Made by a program: the position numbers and the translations under genes. The notes beneath the pieces are model-generated. The model ran no database searches, had not been told where the DNA came from, and saw nothing but the letters and a program-made list of their open reading frames with translations. A DNA stretch of 64,000 nt from Microbacterium croceum (GTDB lineage Bacteria; Actinomycetota; Actinomycetes; Actinomycetales; Microbacteriaceae). The stretch covers positions 310,001-374,000 of the forward strand of contig NZ_JAHWXN010000001.1 of NCBI RefSeq assembly GCF_023091245.1. The letters run 5' to 3'. This document shows, in pieces, positions 35,367-43,805 of this stretch; the first letter of the stretch is position 1, and the number at the start of each line of letters is the position of its first letter.

Positions 35367-35400
35367 CGAAGGCCGCCGCCCACACGGGCGACGGCCTTCG
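35367..35400 (-). terminator. Terminator of the HU gene
   Basis: CGAAGGCCG (35367-35375) and CGGCCTTCG (35392-35400) pair perfectly, with an inner CGCCC/GGGCG stem and an ACAC loop, 17 nt past the HU stop. Confidence 0.7.
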
Positions 35401-35416
35401 ACGAGGTGCGGTCGAA

Positions 35417-35704
35417 TTACTTGACGGCAGCCTTCAGCTTGGAGCCAGCGGTGACCTTGACGCGCTTGCCGGCCGGGATCTTGATCTCGGCGCCGGTCTG
35501 CGGGTTGCGACCGGTGCGGGCAGCGGTGTCGACCTGCTCGAACGAGATCCAGCCCGGGATCGAGACCTTGCTGCCCTTGGCAACAGCGTCGGAGACCGTG
35601 GCGAACAGCGAGTCGAGGACACCGGAGACGGTGGCCTGGCTCTGGCCCGTGGCGCTTGCGATGCTCGCGACGAGCTCGGTCTTGGTGATGGACTTGTCAG
35701 CCAT
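35417..35704 (-). CDS. hup: HU-family DNA-binding protein
   Basis: 95 residues. The HU/IHF fold with N-terminal helices (TKTELVASIASATGQSQATVSGVLDSLFATV), the body GSKVSIPGWISFEQ, and the DNA-binding arm RTGRNPQTGAEIKIPAGKRVKV. It compacts and bends chromosomal DNA. The long lysine-rich tail of mycobacterial HU is absent; it ends GSKLKAAVK. ATG 35704 has GGAGG at 5 nt spacing. Transcribed alone, ended by the hairpin at 35367-35400. Confidence 0.95.
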   Translation of the reverse strand: MADKSITKTELVASIASATGQSQATVSGVLDSLFATVSDAVAKGSKVSIPGWISFEQVDTAARTGRNPQTGAEIKIPAGKRVKVTAGSKLKAAVK

Positions 35705-35942
35705 GTCATCCTCCAGCGACGAGATCCCGTCGCATCGTTGTAGGTGTCGGAGCGGATGCTCCTGGTCGAGTGACCGCCTTGAATGTACCAACCACCACCC
35801 TCATTCCCGCGTCATTTCGCGGGTTTTGGCAATATCCAGGGCGTGTCGCGCCACTTTTGTCACTCTGTTCACAGGTTCGAGGCCCTCAGAGCGGCCGATG
35901 AGCGTCGCCGGGGGCGACCAATGTGCGCGCGAGGACACCCGG

Positions 35943-36767
35943 TCAGGCGAGGTGCTTGCCCTGGGCAACCGCCTCCATGATCACGGCCTGTACCTCATGC
36001 CAGCGCTCCATGACCTGCTCATAGCTGAACCGTAGGGGATGGTAGCCGCGAAGAACCAGCTGTGCGTCATGGGCGATGTCACGAGTACGTTGCGCACCGG
36101 TGTGCGTCGCACCATCGATCTGGACGACGAGCCGCTCTCCGATCAGCAGGTCGACCCGCCGGTCGAGGATCCACGCCTGCGGCAGCATCCGCAGTCCCAT
36201 CCAGCGCAGGCGGGAGATGAAGATCGTCTCCCGCCCGGAGTCGGCGAACGGCCGCGCCCTCATCAGGAGTTCGCGAGCCGGTGGCGGCAGATCCACACCG
36301 CGCAGCCGCGCCGCGTCGATGAGCCCCTTGTTCATCGCCGACTCCCAGATCACCAGCGCCGACTCGAACGGCTGGCATTGTGCGATCACGGAGAGCGTGT
36401 TCACCAGCTCATCGACCGTCGCATCCGGCGGACGCGGCACGATGGGCTTGGCCCAATGGACGACGACCTGCGACGGCACCGAGATTCTCGCGGCATGCGG
36501 CGAGGCGGCGACGTGCAGCGGCGACTTCTCCGGCACCCACAGTCCCTGCCTCCTCGCCGCCGTGACGCAGCTGAGGATCACCCCGTGCGCCACTGCTCCG
36601 ACCACCTCCGGGTCGGCGTCCGGCAGTGCAACCCACCCCTGGCGCACCGTGCGGAGTTCACCCCGCTCCTTCGAGCGACGAAGAGCGTACGCGCTCACTC
36701 CGGCCGCTCGAAGGGCGCTCACGCGCGTGACTCCGCCACGATGCTGCAGTTCTCCGACGGGGTCCAT
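35943..36767 (-). CDS. AbiEi-type winged-helix protein with DUF559/Vsr-like nuclease domain
   Basis: 274 residues from ATG 36767. The N-terminal part (LQHRGGVTRVSALRAAGVSAYALRRSKERGELRTVRQGWVAL) is the winged helix found in AbiEi antitoxins; the C-terminal part (RETIFISRLRWMGL..., DRRVDLLIGERLVVQIDG, HPLRFSYEQVM) is DUF559, a PD-(D/E)XK nuclease relative. Such stand-alone proteins are frequent in actinobacteria and not proven toxin-antitoxin parts; no AbiEii partner is next to it. The frame stays open upstream through a 28-base homopolymer (G on this strand), but the ATG at 36767 starts the conserved domain. No strong ribosome-binding site is seen. Confidence 0.72.
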   Translation of the reverse strand: MDPVGELQHRGGVTRVSALRAAGVSAYALRRSKERGELRTVRQGWVALPDADPEVVGAVAHGVILSCVTAARRQGLWVPEKSPLHVAASPHAARISVPSQVVVHWAKPIVPRPPDATVDELVNTLSVIAQCQPFESALVIWESAMNKGLIDAARLRGVDLPPPARELLMRARPFADSGRETIFISRLRWMGLRMLPQAWILDRRVDLLIGERLVVQIDGATHTGAQRTRDIAHDAQLVLRGYHPLRFSYEQVMERWHEVQAVIMEAVAQGKHLA

Positions 36768-36867
36768 CGAACGATGATGGCGCGCCGGCGAGGCTCGACA
36801 GCGCCTCGGTACGGTCACTGTGCAGAGCTCCTCTCCTCGCTCCGATGTGCAGAGGAAGTGCCATCCG

Positions 36868-36895
36868 CCCCCCCCCCCCCCCCCCCCCCCCCCCC
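36868..36895. repeat. 28-nt homopolymeric C tract (G on the minus strand)
   Basis: An uninterrupted run of 28 C from 36868 to 36895, about 100 bases upstream of the AbiEi/DUF559 start and 120 bases downstream of the rpsN terminator. Runs this long are very rare in bacterial genomes. Confidence 0.95.
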
Positions 36896-37011
36896 GCACG
36901 GCATGACGGAGAACGCGCGACATGAAGGAGCGAATCCCCGGATGCGTCCTGCATCCCCAGAGATCTCCTTCGCGCCGTGCGGCCAACCGCCACACCCCAG
37001 GCACGCAAAAA

Positions 37012-37037
37012 GGGCGAGGATCCGAAGATCCTCGCCC
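37012..37037 (-). terminator. Rho-independent terminator of the rpmB-rpmG-rpsN operon
   Basis: GGGCGAGGATC (37012-37022) and GATCCTCGCCC (37027-37037) pair perfectly over 11 bp around a CGAA tetraloop, and in the minus direction are followed by TTTTTGCGTG. It lies 17 nt past the rpsN stop. Confidence 0.88.
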
Positions 37038-37054
37038 CTCTCGTCTGCTGAGAC

Positions 37055-37360
37055 TTACCAGCTGGACTTGGTCACGCCGGGCAGCTCGCCGCGGTGTGCC
37101 ATGTCACGGAAGCGGACACGCGAGATGCCGAACTTTGTGAGGACACCGCGGGGGCGGCCGTCGATGACGTCGCGCGAACGCACGCGAGCCGGCGACGCGT
37201 TGCGCGGCAGCTTCTGCAGGCCGACGCGTGCGGCCTCGCGGGCCTCGTCGGTGGCGTTCGGGTCGACCAGGGTCTTCTTCAGCTCTGCGCGACGCTCTGC
37301 GTAACGCTCGACGATGACCTTGCGCTGCTCGTTGCGAGCGATCTTGCTCTTCTTAGCCAT
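37055..37360 (-). CDS. rpsN: 30S ribosomal protein S14, long zinc-free form
   Basis: 101 residues, [14 protein letters not shown]... to PGVTKSSW, the full-length S14 without the CxxC pairs of the short zinc-binding form. It sits in the head of the small subunit. Third gene of rpmB-rpmG-rpsN, starting 4 nt after the rpmG stop with GGAG upstream. The zinc-free form is typical of proteins made under zinc shortage in some actinobacteria, but can also be the housekeeping copy. Confidence 0.97.
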   Translation of the reverse strand: MAKKSKIARNEQRKVIVERYAERRAELKKTLVDPNATDEAREAARVGLQKLPRNASPARVRSRDVIDGRPRGVLTKFGISRVRFRDMAHRGELPGVTKSSW

Positions 37361-37363
37361 TGA

Positions 37364-37534
37364 TCAACGCTCCTCTCGGAATTCGACGTGCTGACGGATG
37401 ACCGGGTCGTACTTCTTGAGCACGAGGCGGTCGGGGGTGTTGCGGCGGTTCTTCTTGGTCACGTACGTGTATCCCGTACCTGCCGTGGAACGCAGCTTGA
37501 TGATCGGACGTACGTCCTGAGCCTTCTTGGCCAT
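37364..37534 (-). CDS. rpmG: 50S ribosomal protein L33, cysteine-free form
   Basis: 56 residues, read directly from the sequence: it begins [20 protein letters not shown] and ends [14 protein letters not shown]. There is no cysteine, so no zinc ribbon. Its ATG overlaps the rpmB stop by one base (TAATG), giving translational coupling. Confidence 0.96.
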   Translation of the reverse strand: MAKKAQDVRPIIKLRSTAGTGYTYVTKKNRRNTPDRLVLKKYDPVIRQHVEFREER

Positions 37535-37770
37535 TAGAGCTTCACACCCTTCGCCTGGAGGTCCTTGACCACGTTCTCGATGCCGCGGACGTCGATCACC
37601 TTGATGCCCTTGGCGGACACGTTGAGCGTGATCTTACGACCGAGCGACGGAACGAAATAGGTCTTCTTCTGCACGTTCGGGTCGAAGCGGCGCTTCGTCC
37701 GGCGGTGCGAGTGCGAGACGTTGTGACCGAAGCCGGGAACAGCTCCTGTCACCTGGCACACTGCTGCCAT
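37534..37770 (-). CDS. rpmB: 50S ribosomal protein L28, zinc-free form
   Basis: 78 residues, [32 protein letters not shown]... with a single cysteine, hence not the four-cysteine zinc form. First gene of the three-gene ribosomal operon; ATG 37770 has GAAGGAG 5 nt upstream. The 140-base region upstream contains overlapping inverted repeats (37817-37907) that may control it or end the mpg transcript. Confidence 0.96.
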   Translation of the reverse strand: MAAVCQVTGAVPGFGHNVSHSHRRTKRRFDPNVQKKTYFVPSLGRKITLNVSAKGIKVIDVRGIENVVKDLQAKGVKL

Positions 37771-37816
37771 GATTACTCCTTCATTACCGTGAGACCGGAC
37801 GGCCTCACCCAAGATC

Positions 37817-37907
37817 CCTTGTCTGCGCGCGACCCTCCACCCGCCGATTCCTCGGCCGCAGAAGGGGGGAGCACACGAACTGCGCACAGGAGTGTGCGCA
37901 GACAAGG
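37817..37907. promoter_or_regulatory. Mutually exclusive inverted repeats between mpg and rpmB
   Basis: A short hairpin CTGCGCAC (37880-37887)/GTGCGCAG (37894-37901) starts 9 nt past the mpg stop and may be its terminator. Its right arm also belongs to GCGCAGACAAGG (37896-37907), which pairs perfectly over 12 bp with CCTTGTCTGCGC (37817-37828). The two cannot form together. Confidence 0.45.
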
Positions 37908-37909
37908 AG

Positions 37910-38659
37910 TCAGCTTAGCACGGATGCCGGGCCGGGCGCGTCGCCCGCCGAGAGGGACGCCGCCGCCTCCGCCGCACCCCGCCCCCACCGGAACGGCGAG
38001 ACCGTGCGGTCGCCGGGAATCCAGAAGCGCCAGGGGAAGGCATCCGTCCCGGCGATGCCCGCGACACCCACCCGAGGGCCGGTCGCCACCTCCGCCACGG
38101 GGTCGCCCAGCCAGAGCTCGGCGCGCGCTCCGCGCAACTCCTCCCCCGTGACCGCATCGATGCCGTCGTGGAGCGGATGCCGCAGCCCCACCGCCTGCCC
38201 CAGACGACCAGGTCCGCGGGCGAGGTCGCGGCGCGCGGTCGGCCCGAGGGGCAGCGTGCCTCCGCGGCGCCGAGCCGCAGCATCCTCGCCGAAGACCACC
38301 TCGCCCGCCCGCAGCAGCACGCCGTCACCCTGCCCCTCGGGCCCGCACACCACGTTGACGCAGGAGTGGATGCCGTGGCTGAGGTACACGTACAGATGCC
38401 CCGGCTCTCCCCACATCGTGGCGTTGCGGCTCGTGCGCCCCATGCGCGCATGCGAGCCGGGGTCGGCGCGCTCGCCCGTTCCCTGGCCGTGGTACGCCTC
38501 GACCTCGGTGATCCGCAGCCGCACCTCGAGCGCTCCGCCGCTCTGCGCGTCGACGACCGTGCGCAGCTCGGCGCCCAACAACCGCGGGGCGACCTCGACC
38601 GCGGATCCGCGCAGCTCCGTGCGGGCCGCTCGGCGCAGTGCACCGTCCGACGCGGCCAT
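37910..38659 (-). CDS. mpg: 3-methyladenine DNA glycosylase (AAG/Mpg type)
   Basis: 249 residues. The AAG fold is shown by [12 protein letters not shown], the catalytic glutamate in [45 protein letters not shown] and [10 protein letters not shown]. It removes alkylated purines in base excision repair. It is the last gene of a run beginning at the Fur-family regulator; its ATG is 1 nt after the stop of the propeller-protein gene. Confidence 0.93.
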   Translation of the reverse strand: MAASDGALRRAARTELRGSAVEVAPRLLGAELRTVVDAQSGGALEVRLRITEVEAYHGQGTGERADPGSHARMGRTSRNATMWGEPGHLYVYLSHGIHSCVNVVCGPEGQGDGVLLRAGEVVFGEDAAARRRGGTLPLGPTARRDLARGPGRLGQAVGLRHPLHDGIDAVTGEELRGARAELWLGDPVAEVATGPRVGVAGIAGTDAFPWRFWIPGDRTVSPFRWGRGAAEAAASLSAGDAPGPASVLS

Positions 38660-38660
38660 G

Positions 38661-40526
38661 TCAGAACCGCGGAGCCGTCTGGCACCACGACAGGTCGAAG
38701 CCCGTCAGCGCGACGATCTCCTTGCCGGTGCGCAGGTCGAGCAGATGCGTCTCCATGTTCTGCGGGAGCGGCAGCAGCATCTCGTCGTAGGGGTTGTTCG
38801 CCAGATCCGGCGCGATCACGACCGCCGCGTACTGGCCGCTCGGCGACGCGCACGCCTGCAGGATCGAGTCGGTGGCTGCGACCTCGACGAGCGGTTCCGC
38901 CGCACCGTCGTCACCGACCCGGATGATCGCCTGACCGGTCGGGATGCCGTTCTCGTTGCGGGCGACGACGTGCCGCAGCGTGCCGCCGGGGAACGGCGTG
39001 ATGGTGGTCGCCGTGCCGTAGTCGGGATCGGATGCCGCGAGCGGCACCTCCGACCCGTCGGTGAGGTTGAGCTCGACGACGGTGCCATCCAACCGCTCGA
39101 CGATCGCGGTGTAGGTGCCGCGCGAGACGCCCTGGATGTTGGCCGCCAGCCCGAGGGACTGCACTCCGGCGTCGCTCGAACGGTCCACGAGCGACAGTGC
39201 GCCGTCGAAATCGAGGAACAGCACGGCGGCGCTGTCGGGCACGAACTGCCAGGCGAAGACGCTGGCCTCCTTGTCGGCGACCTCGATGACCTGCGGCTTG
39301 TCGTCGCCCTTGAGCGACTGCGTGACCAGCACACTCGCGCGGCCCTCGGTGTCGCTGAGTTGTCGGTCGGAGTAACTGTAGCCGACGAGCCCGCCGCGTT
39401 CGGAGACCTGGACTGCCCTCACATAACCGACTCCGGGCAGCTCGAGCTCACGCGGATCGGAGCCGTCGCGGTTCATCACCAACAGCTTCGATCCCTCGTC
39501 CTCTTCGACCGCGACCACGAGCTGGGTGGAGGTGGCCCGGAAGTCGTTGATCTTGTCGGCGGAGAAGACCACGCTCCCGTCACCGGTGAGGTCGGTGCGG
39601 AAGATCTTGTCCTCGCCGTCGACGTCACGGCGCAGCAGGAAGAAGCTCGACGGCGGCGTCGTGACGGTGGTGGTCAGGTCCGTCTTCGGCCCGCCTCCGG
39701 CGCCGACGACGTCGGACACCCGGATCGTGTACTCGGTGTCGTCGTCGAGCGGCACGGTGAAGCGGATGCCGATGCTGCGCCCTGAGGCGTCGACCGTGAA
39801 CGGAGCCGCCGGCTCGACCGTGACCTGCGCGGGATCGATCGCGGCGAGCGACTGGTTGGCGGTGAGGATGACCCGGCTGCCGGACGACTCGATCGCCTGG
39901 GCGGCATCGGACTGCACGTTCGTCACGCGCGGCCCCTGCATCAGGCTGACGATCCCGAACCCGGTGCCGACGAGGACCAGCACGCCGAGCACGGCGGCCA
40001 GCGTGAGCACGAAGCGGCGCGACGACGACGTGCGCGTCGGCGCGGCAGTGCGGGATTCCCGCACGGAAGCGGATGTGTCGTCGGACCCGGATCCCTCAGC
40101 AGCCCCGGTCTCGTCCTCCGCCGCCGGAGTCTGCGATCCCTCCGGCTCCGCCCCTGGAGTCTCCGGCTGGACGCCGACGATCACGGGCTCGGTGGCGAGG
40201 GGGATGGCGGGAAGGGCGGTCGACTCGACATCATCGCGCGCGGCAGCCTCGAAGGCGGCCATCTTCCGTGCAGCGGCCTCCTGCTCCGCGATCTCGCGGT
40301 CGCCCGCCCGGCGCACAGCCTCTTCGCGCGCCGCCGCGTCACGAGCAGCCGCGTCATCCGCACTGTCATCCGGCCGAGCGGCATCCGGCGCGGCCTGCTC
40401 CGTGTGCGCGACCGCGCGACTGATCCGCTCGGCCTCCGCTGCCTCCGCCGCTTCGCGGGCTGCCCGCATCTCGGCGCGCGTCCGCGGGACGGCGGGCACC
40501 TCGGGGCGCTCGTCGTCAGTACTCAT
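38661..40526 (-). CDS. Membrane-anchored beta-propeller-like protein
   Basis: 621 residues. The first 170 residues are charged, low-complexity and rich in Ala/Glu/Arg (likely cytoplasmic coil), then one membrane helix (FVLTLAAVLGVLVLVGTGFGIVSLM), an Ig/fibronectin-like segment (VTVEPAAPFTVDASGRSIGIRF) and a TolB-like propeller with repeated strands (KLLVMNRDGSDPRELELPG; AVLFLDFDGALSLVDRSSD). No catalytic motif. Function unknown; linked by 11-nt overlap to the TIGR03943 gene and by 1 nt to mpg. Confidence 0.75.
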   Translation of the reverse strand: MSTDDERPEVPAVPRTRAEMRAAREAAEAAEAERISRAVAHTEQAAPDAARPDDSADDAAARDAAAREEAVRRAGDREIAEQEAAARKMAAFEAAARDDVESTALPAIPLATEPVIVGVQPETPGAEPEGSQTPAAEDETGAAEGSGSDDTSASVRESRTAAPTRTSSSRRFVLTLAAVLGVLVLVGTGFGIVSLMQGPRVTNVQSDAAQAIESSGSRVILTANQSLAAIDPAQVTVEPAAPFTVDASGRSIGIRFTVPLDDDTEYTIRVSDVVGAGGGPKTDLTTTVTTPPSSFFLLRRDVDGEDKIFRTDLTGDGSVVFSADKINDFRATSTQLVVAVEEDEGSKLLVMNRDGSDPRELELPGVGYVRAVQVSERGGLVGYSYSDRQLSDTEGRASVLVTQSLKGDDKPQVIEVADKEASVFAWQFVPDSAAVLFLDFDGALSLVDRSSDAGVQSLGLAANIQGVSRGTYTAIVERLDGTVVELNLTDGSEVPLAASDPDYGTATTITPFPGGTLRHVVARNENGIPTGQAIIRVGDDGAAEPLVEVAATDSILQACASPSGQYAAVVIAPDLANNPYDEMLLPLPQNMETHLLDLRTGKEIVALTGFDLSWCQTAPRF

Positions 40527-41307
40527 ACGGGTCTCCCGGCTCGTCGATCGCGACGACGTCGCTCGGCTCGATGTGCAGGGCGCCGTCGGCATCCGCGCGC
40601 ACGGTTCCGGTGATCTCGACCCACTGGCCGGTCTTGTACTCGCCGGGGTCGACCTCGACCGGGAGCGTGGCGGTCTGCGCGTCGATCACGCAGTGCGTGA
40701 TGACCAGGCGCGTCAGATTCACGCCATCCGACCCCGAGCCGGGCGTCACGAAGCCGGTGAGCGTGACATCGGCGCCGTCGTAGGCCGCGGTGTTGGTCGC
40801 GGTGGCGAACACGCTGGCCCAGTCGCCGATGCCGAAGGTCGTGGTGTCGGCGACGCCGAGCGAGACCGTGTCGGCGCCGGCGAACAGCGCGGTCGATTCC
40901 CCCGCGCGCGACATCGCCAGCTCCACCGACAGTGATGCAGGGGGCAGCACGAGAGCCGCGGCGACGACGCCCGTGGCGACGACCCCGCCGGCCACCGCGC
41001 CGACCGTCGCGAGAGTGCGTCGTCTCGACGCGGCAGGGGCCTTGTCGCTCTCGGCGTCCGCGGCAACCCCGTGGTCATGACCGTGATCGCCCTCCGCCCC
41101 GATGGGCAGCGTGCACGACCAGATCGCGCCCGCAAGGGTCACGACGGCGGCGGCGCAGGCGAACCAGATCGACTCGGGGCTGATGTAGAGCGTGAGCCGA
41201 CCGGTGACCGCGAGACCGAGGGTGACGACCGCGACGACCGAGGCCAGACCGACGCCCAGCCACCGGGTACCGAGCGCACGAGCGCGCGAGGGAGCCTGCT
41301 CAGACAA
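40516..41307 (-). CDS. TIGR03943/DUF1980 family putative permease-associated protein
   Basis: 263 residues, start TTG 41307. Two membrane helices at the N-terminus (WLGVGLASVVAVVTLGL; FACAAAVVTLAGAIWSC) and a third near residue 105-125, a His-rich loop (GDHGHDHG), then an OB-like extracytoplasmic part (VTLTGFVTPGSGSDGVNLTRLVITHCVIDAQTATLPVE; WVEITGTV). This family is nearly always paired with the YraQ/DUF318 permease, as here (8-nt overlap). The transported species is unknown; histidine richness and the regulator upstream suggest a metal. Confidence 0.85.
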   Translation of the reverse strand: MSEQAPSRARALGTRWLGVGLASVVAVVTLGLAVTGRLTLYISPESIWFACAAAVVTLAGAIWSCTLPIGAEGDHGHDHGVAADAESDKAPAASRRRTLATVGAVAGGVVATGVVAAALVLPPASLSVELAMSRAGESTALFAGADTVSLGVADTTTFGIGDWASVFATATNTAAYDGADVTLTGFVTPGSGSDGVNLTRLVITHCVIDAQTATLPVEVDPGEYKTGQWVEITGTVRADADGALHIEPSDVVAIDEPGDPYEY

Positions 41308-42352
41308 GGACGTTCACCCCGATCCCGATCACGAAGGCCGCGGTGAGCACGATGCCCACGATGCCGGCGAGGGTCCGGGCCGTGAAGGTGGTGCGCAGGA
41401 GCGCGAGCATCTTGATGTCGACCAGCGGCCCGACCAGCAGGAAGGCCACCAGCGCCCCCGAAGAGAACGTCGAGGCGAACGACAGCGCGAAGAAGGCGTC
41501 CACGTTCGAGCAGATGGCGACCGTCATCGCGAGCACCATCATGGTGACGATCGAGAGCACGGGGTTCGAGCCGATCGCCAGCAGCATGTCGCGCGGGATG
41601 AGCACCTGCACGGCTCCGGCGAGCGCGGAGCCGATCACCAGCGCCGGCATCACGGCCCGCAGCTCGACGAGGAACTGCGTCAGGCTGCGCTTCACGGGGG
41701 TGCCGTGCTCGTGCGTGACGCGGTCGCATGTCTCGACGAAGCGCTGGGTGAGCAGCGCATCGGGCGCGGGGTGACGGCTGTAGATCCAGCCGATGAGGTT
41801 CGCGATGAGGTAGCCGCCGACCAGGCGCGCGACCAGGATGCCGCCGTCCCACCCGAACGCCGCGTGCGTGGTGAGGATCACGATCGGGTTCACGATCGGC
41901 GCCGCGATCAGGAACGTGAGCGCCTCGGCCGGGGCGAGTCCGCGCATCATGAGGCCGCGGGCGAACGGCACGTTTCCGCACTCGCACACCGGGATCAGCA
42001 TGCCCAGCAGCGACAGCACGGCTCGTCGCGCCCAGGCCCGCTTCGGCAGCCAGCGCTGGATCGCATCCGGCGGCAGCCACACCTGCACGACGATCGACAG
42101 GATCACGCCCAGGATCACGAACGGCAGCGCCTCGATCAGCACGCTGAGCGCGAGGGTCAGACCGTCCTGCGCGCGCGTGGGGAGCGATGCGGGGAAGAGC
42201 GTGGGGAGGAACCGGTCGATCAGGAACAGCGCCGCGATGACGACGGCCCCGAGCGCGACGCCGATCCACGGCGAACGCGGGGAGGAGGGGCGATGAGAAT
42301 GACCTGCACGCGACACCCCAGGCCGGGTCCCTGAGTCTGCCCGGAGGATCAC
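41300..42352 (-). CDS. YraQ/DUF318-type permease
   Basis: 350 residues, GTG start overlapping the Fur-family stop by 4 nt (GTGA). About eight membrane helices, with the family motifs LIPVCECGNVPFARGLM, FLIAAPIVNPIVI and ICSNVDAFFALSFAS. Such permeases are used for unknown substrates, often encoded with metal- or thiol-related genes. The first 25 residues (RADSGTRPGVSRAGHSH) are not part of the family and are encoded by a decayed copy of the interspersed repeat at 42325-42341. An internal start may be used instead. Confidence 0.88.
   Translation of the reverse strand: MILRADSGTRPGVSRAGHSHRPSSPRSPWIGVALGAVVIAALFLIDRFLPTLFPASLPTRAQDGLTLALSVLIEALPFVILGVILSIVVQVWLPPDAIQRWLPKRAWARRAVLSLLGMLIPVCECGNVPFARGLMMRGLAPAEALTFLIAAPIVNPIVILTTHAAFGWDGGILVARLVGGYLIANLIGWIYSRHPAPDALLTQRFVETCDRVTHEHGTPVKRSLTQFLVELRAVMPALVIGSALAGAVQVLIPRDMLLAIGSNPVLSIVTMMVLAMTVAICSNVDAFFALSFASTFSSGALVAFLLVGPLVDIKMLALLRTTFTARTLAGIVGIVLTAAFVIGIGVNVLV
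42325..42341 (-). repeat. Interspersed repeat, decayed copy in the permease N-terminus
   Basis: Plus-strand GGGTCCCTGAGTCTGCC matches the first half of the GGTCCCTGAGC-type repeat (copies at 30661, 44645, 53229) and loses identity after that. Confidence 0.4.
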
Positions 42353-42765
42353 GCCGACGCAGCCCTCTCGGCGTCACGCTTGTTGGCGCAGGGCGTGCAC
42401 AGTCCGAAGATGTCGACCACGTGCGCGGCATCCGTGAATCCGTGCAGGGCCGCCGTGCGGTGGGCCCACTGCTCGACGTCCTTCGCCTCGATCTCGACCG
42501 TCAGACCGCACGAGCGGCAGATCAGATGATGGTGGTGGCCCTGCGTGGTGCAGGCGCGATACAGCGCCTCACCCTCAGGACTCTGCAGCGAATCGGCGTC
42601 ACCGGCGGCCGCGAGTCCGGCCAGGGCGCGGTACACCGTCGCCAGTCCGATACCGGTGTTGTCATCGCGCAGCGCGGCGTGCAGACTCTGCGCGCTCACG
42701 AAACCGCGCGCGTCGGCGAGTGCTTCGCGCACGCGTTCGCGCTGCCAGGTGTTCCGCTGAGCCAT
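42349..42765 (-). CDS. zur: Fur-family metalloregulator, probably Zur
   Basis: 138 residues. The N-terminal winged helix (FVSAQSLHAALRDDNTGIGLATVYRALAGL), then HHHHLICRSCGLTVEIE and CTPCANK, giving the histidine site and a structural four-cysteine zinc site. Assignment to zinc rather than iron rests on context: znuABC upstream on the same strand, a Zur-like palindrome in the znuA promoter and zinc-free ribosomal proteins nearby. ATG 42765 is preceded at 6 nt by TAGACT, indicating a leaderless mRNA and its own promoter. It leads the permease-TIGR03943-propeller-mpg operon. Confidence 0.85.
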   Translation of the reverse strand: MAQRNTWQRERVREALADARGFVSAQSLHAALRDDNTGIGLATVYRALAGLAAAGDADSLQSPEGEALYRACTTQGHHHHLICRSCGLTVEIEAKDVEQWAHRTAALHGFTDAAHVVDIFGLCTPCANKRDAERAASA

Positions 42766-42771
42766 ACCGAG

Positions 42772-42777
42772 AGTCTA
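42772..42777 (-). promoter_or_regulatory. -10 element TAGACT for leaderless zur transcript
   Basis: TAGACT, 6 nt (CTCGGT), then ATG 42765 on the minus strand. Confidence 0.5.
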
Positions 42778-42835
42778 TGCGGCGGGCATTGCCGAGGGCT
42801 GGGAACGGATGGGGCGACGGCGGGCCGCTCCGTGC

Positions 42836-42917
42836 GACGGATCACGGAGTTCATGACGAATCGCGGAACGGATGCCGCAGAAAGCCCCGTGATCCGTCCG
42901 AAGCTCCGCGATCCGTC
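42836..42917. repeat. Three-arm inverted repeat between znuB and zur
   Basis: The left arm GACGGATCACGG (42836-42847) pairs perfectly with CCGTGATCCGTC (42887-42898); extended to GACGGATCACGGAG it also pairs at 13 of 14 positions with CTCCGCGATCCGTC (42904-42917). It lies 10-90 nt past the znuB stop and may end the znu transcript. Confidence 0.5.
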
Positions 42918-42926
42918 GGGTCGAGG

Positions 42927-43805
42927 TCACGCCGGCACGCGCCGCACCCGTGCTCGCGACCGCTGCACGAGCCAGCACACCACGTAGATCGTGAACGACA
43001 GGGTCGTGATGTAGGGGCTGACGGGGAGGGTGCCGGCGAGGGCGAGCAGGATGCCGCCGACGGCCGAGACGAACCCGAAGAGCGCGGCCAGCAGCGGCAC
43101 CGCGACCGGACCGGCGGTGACCCGCATGGCCGCGGCGGCCGGGGTCACCAGCAGCGCCATCACCAGCAGTGCGCCGATGATGTGCACGCTGACCGCGACG
43201 ATGAGTCCGAGCAGCACCATGAACAGCAGGCTCACCGCGCGGGTCGGCACACCGCGCGCGGCGGCGGACTCCGGATCGAGCGAGTCGAACCGCAACGGGT
43301 TCCACATCACCAGCAGCCCGACCAGCACCACGCCGCTGATGCCGATCAGCCAGCCGAGATCCGGGCTCGACACCGAGACGATCTGGCCGGTGAGCAGGCT
43401 GAAGCGGTTCGCGCTGCGTCCGTCGTAGAGCGAGAGGAACAGGATGCCGAGGCCGAGGCCGAACGGCATGAGCACGCCCACGATCGAGTTGCGGTCGCGG
43501 GCCTTCGCCCCGAGCAGTCCGATCAGGATCGCGGCGACCAGGGCACCGCCGAGCGATCCGATCACCACGCTGCCCCCGAACAGGAGCGCGGCCGCGGCAC
43601 CGGCGAACGACAGCTCGCTCACGCCGTGCACCGCGAACGCGAGGTCGCGCTGCATCACGAAGACGCCGATCAGTCCGCCGACGATACCGAGCACCGCGCC
43701 GGCGACGATCGAGTTCGCGAGCAGGGCGACGAGCTCGCCGTAGTCCTGGAAGGAGAAGACGTCGCTCCAGTCGACCATCGGCGCGATGCCGGCGAGGGCG
43801 TTCAT
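42927..43805 (-). CDS. znuB: Zinc/manganese ABC transporter permease
   Basis: 292 residues with eight or nine membrane helices and the ABC-3 family blocks GLIGVFVMQRDLAFAVHGVSELSFAGAA and HIIGALLVMALLVTPAAAAM. It forms the membrane channel of the metal importer. It overlaps the ATPase gene by 4 nt (ATGA). A short basic tail ends the protein. Confidence 0.92.
   Translation of the reverse strand: MNALAGIAPMVDWSDVFSFQDYGELVALLANSIVAGAVLGIVGGLIGVFVMQRDLAFAVHGVSELSFAGAAAALLFGGSVVIGSLGGALVAAILIGLLGAKARDRNSIVGVLMPFGLGLGILFLSLYDGRSANRFSLLTGQIVSVSSPDLGWLIGISGVVLVGLLVMWNPLRFDSLDPESAAARGVPTRAVSLLFMVLLGLIVAVSVHIIGALLVMALLVTPAAAAMRVTAGPVAVPLLAALFGFVSAVGGILLALAGTLPVSPYITTLSFTIYVVCWLVQRSRARVRRVPA

Noticed and set aside
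33394..35424. 676-codon open frame opposite CopD-CtaG
   Set aside because: Highly polar, extreme D/R/Q/H content, no start signal; shadow of the real membrane-protein gene.
35943..37004. AbiEi/DUF559 protein extended upstream through the homopolymer as a poly-Gly segment
   Set aside because: The extension has no ribosome-binding site and no family similarity; ATG 36767 begins the conserved domain. Kept only as a remark on the tract.
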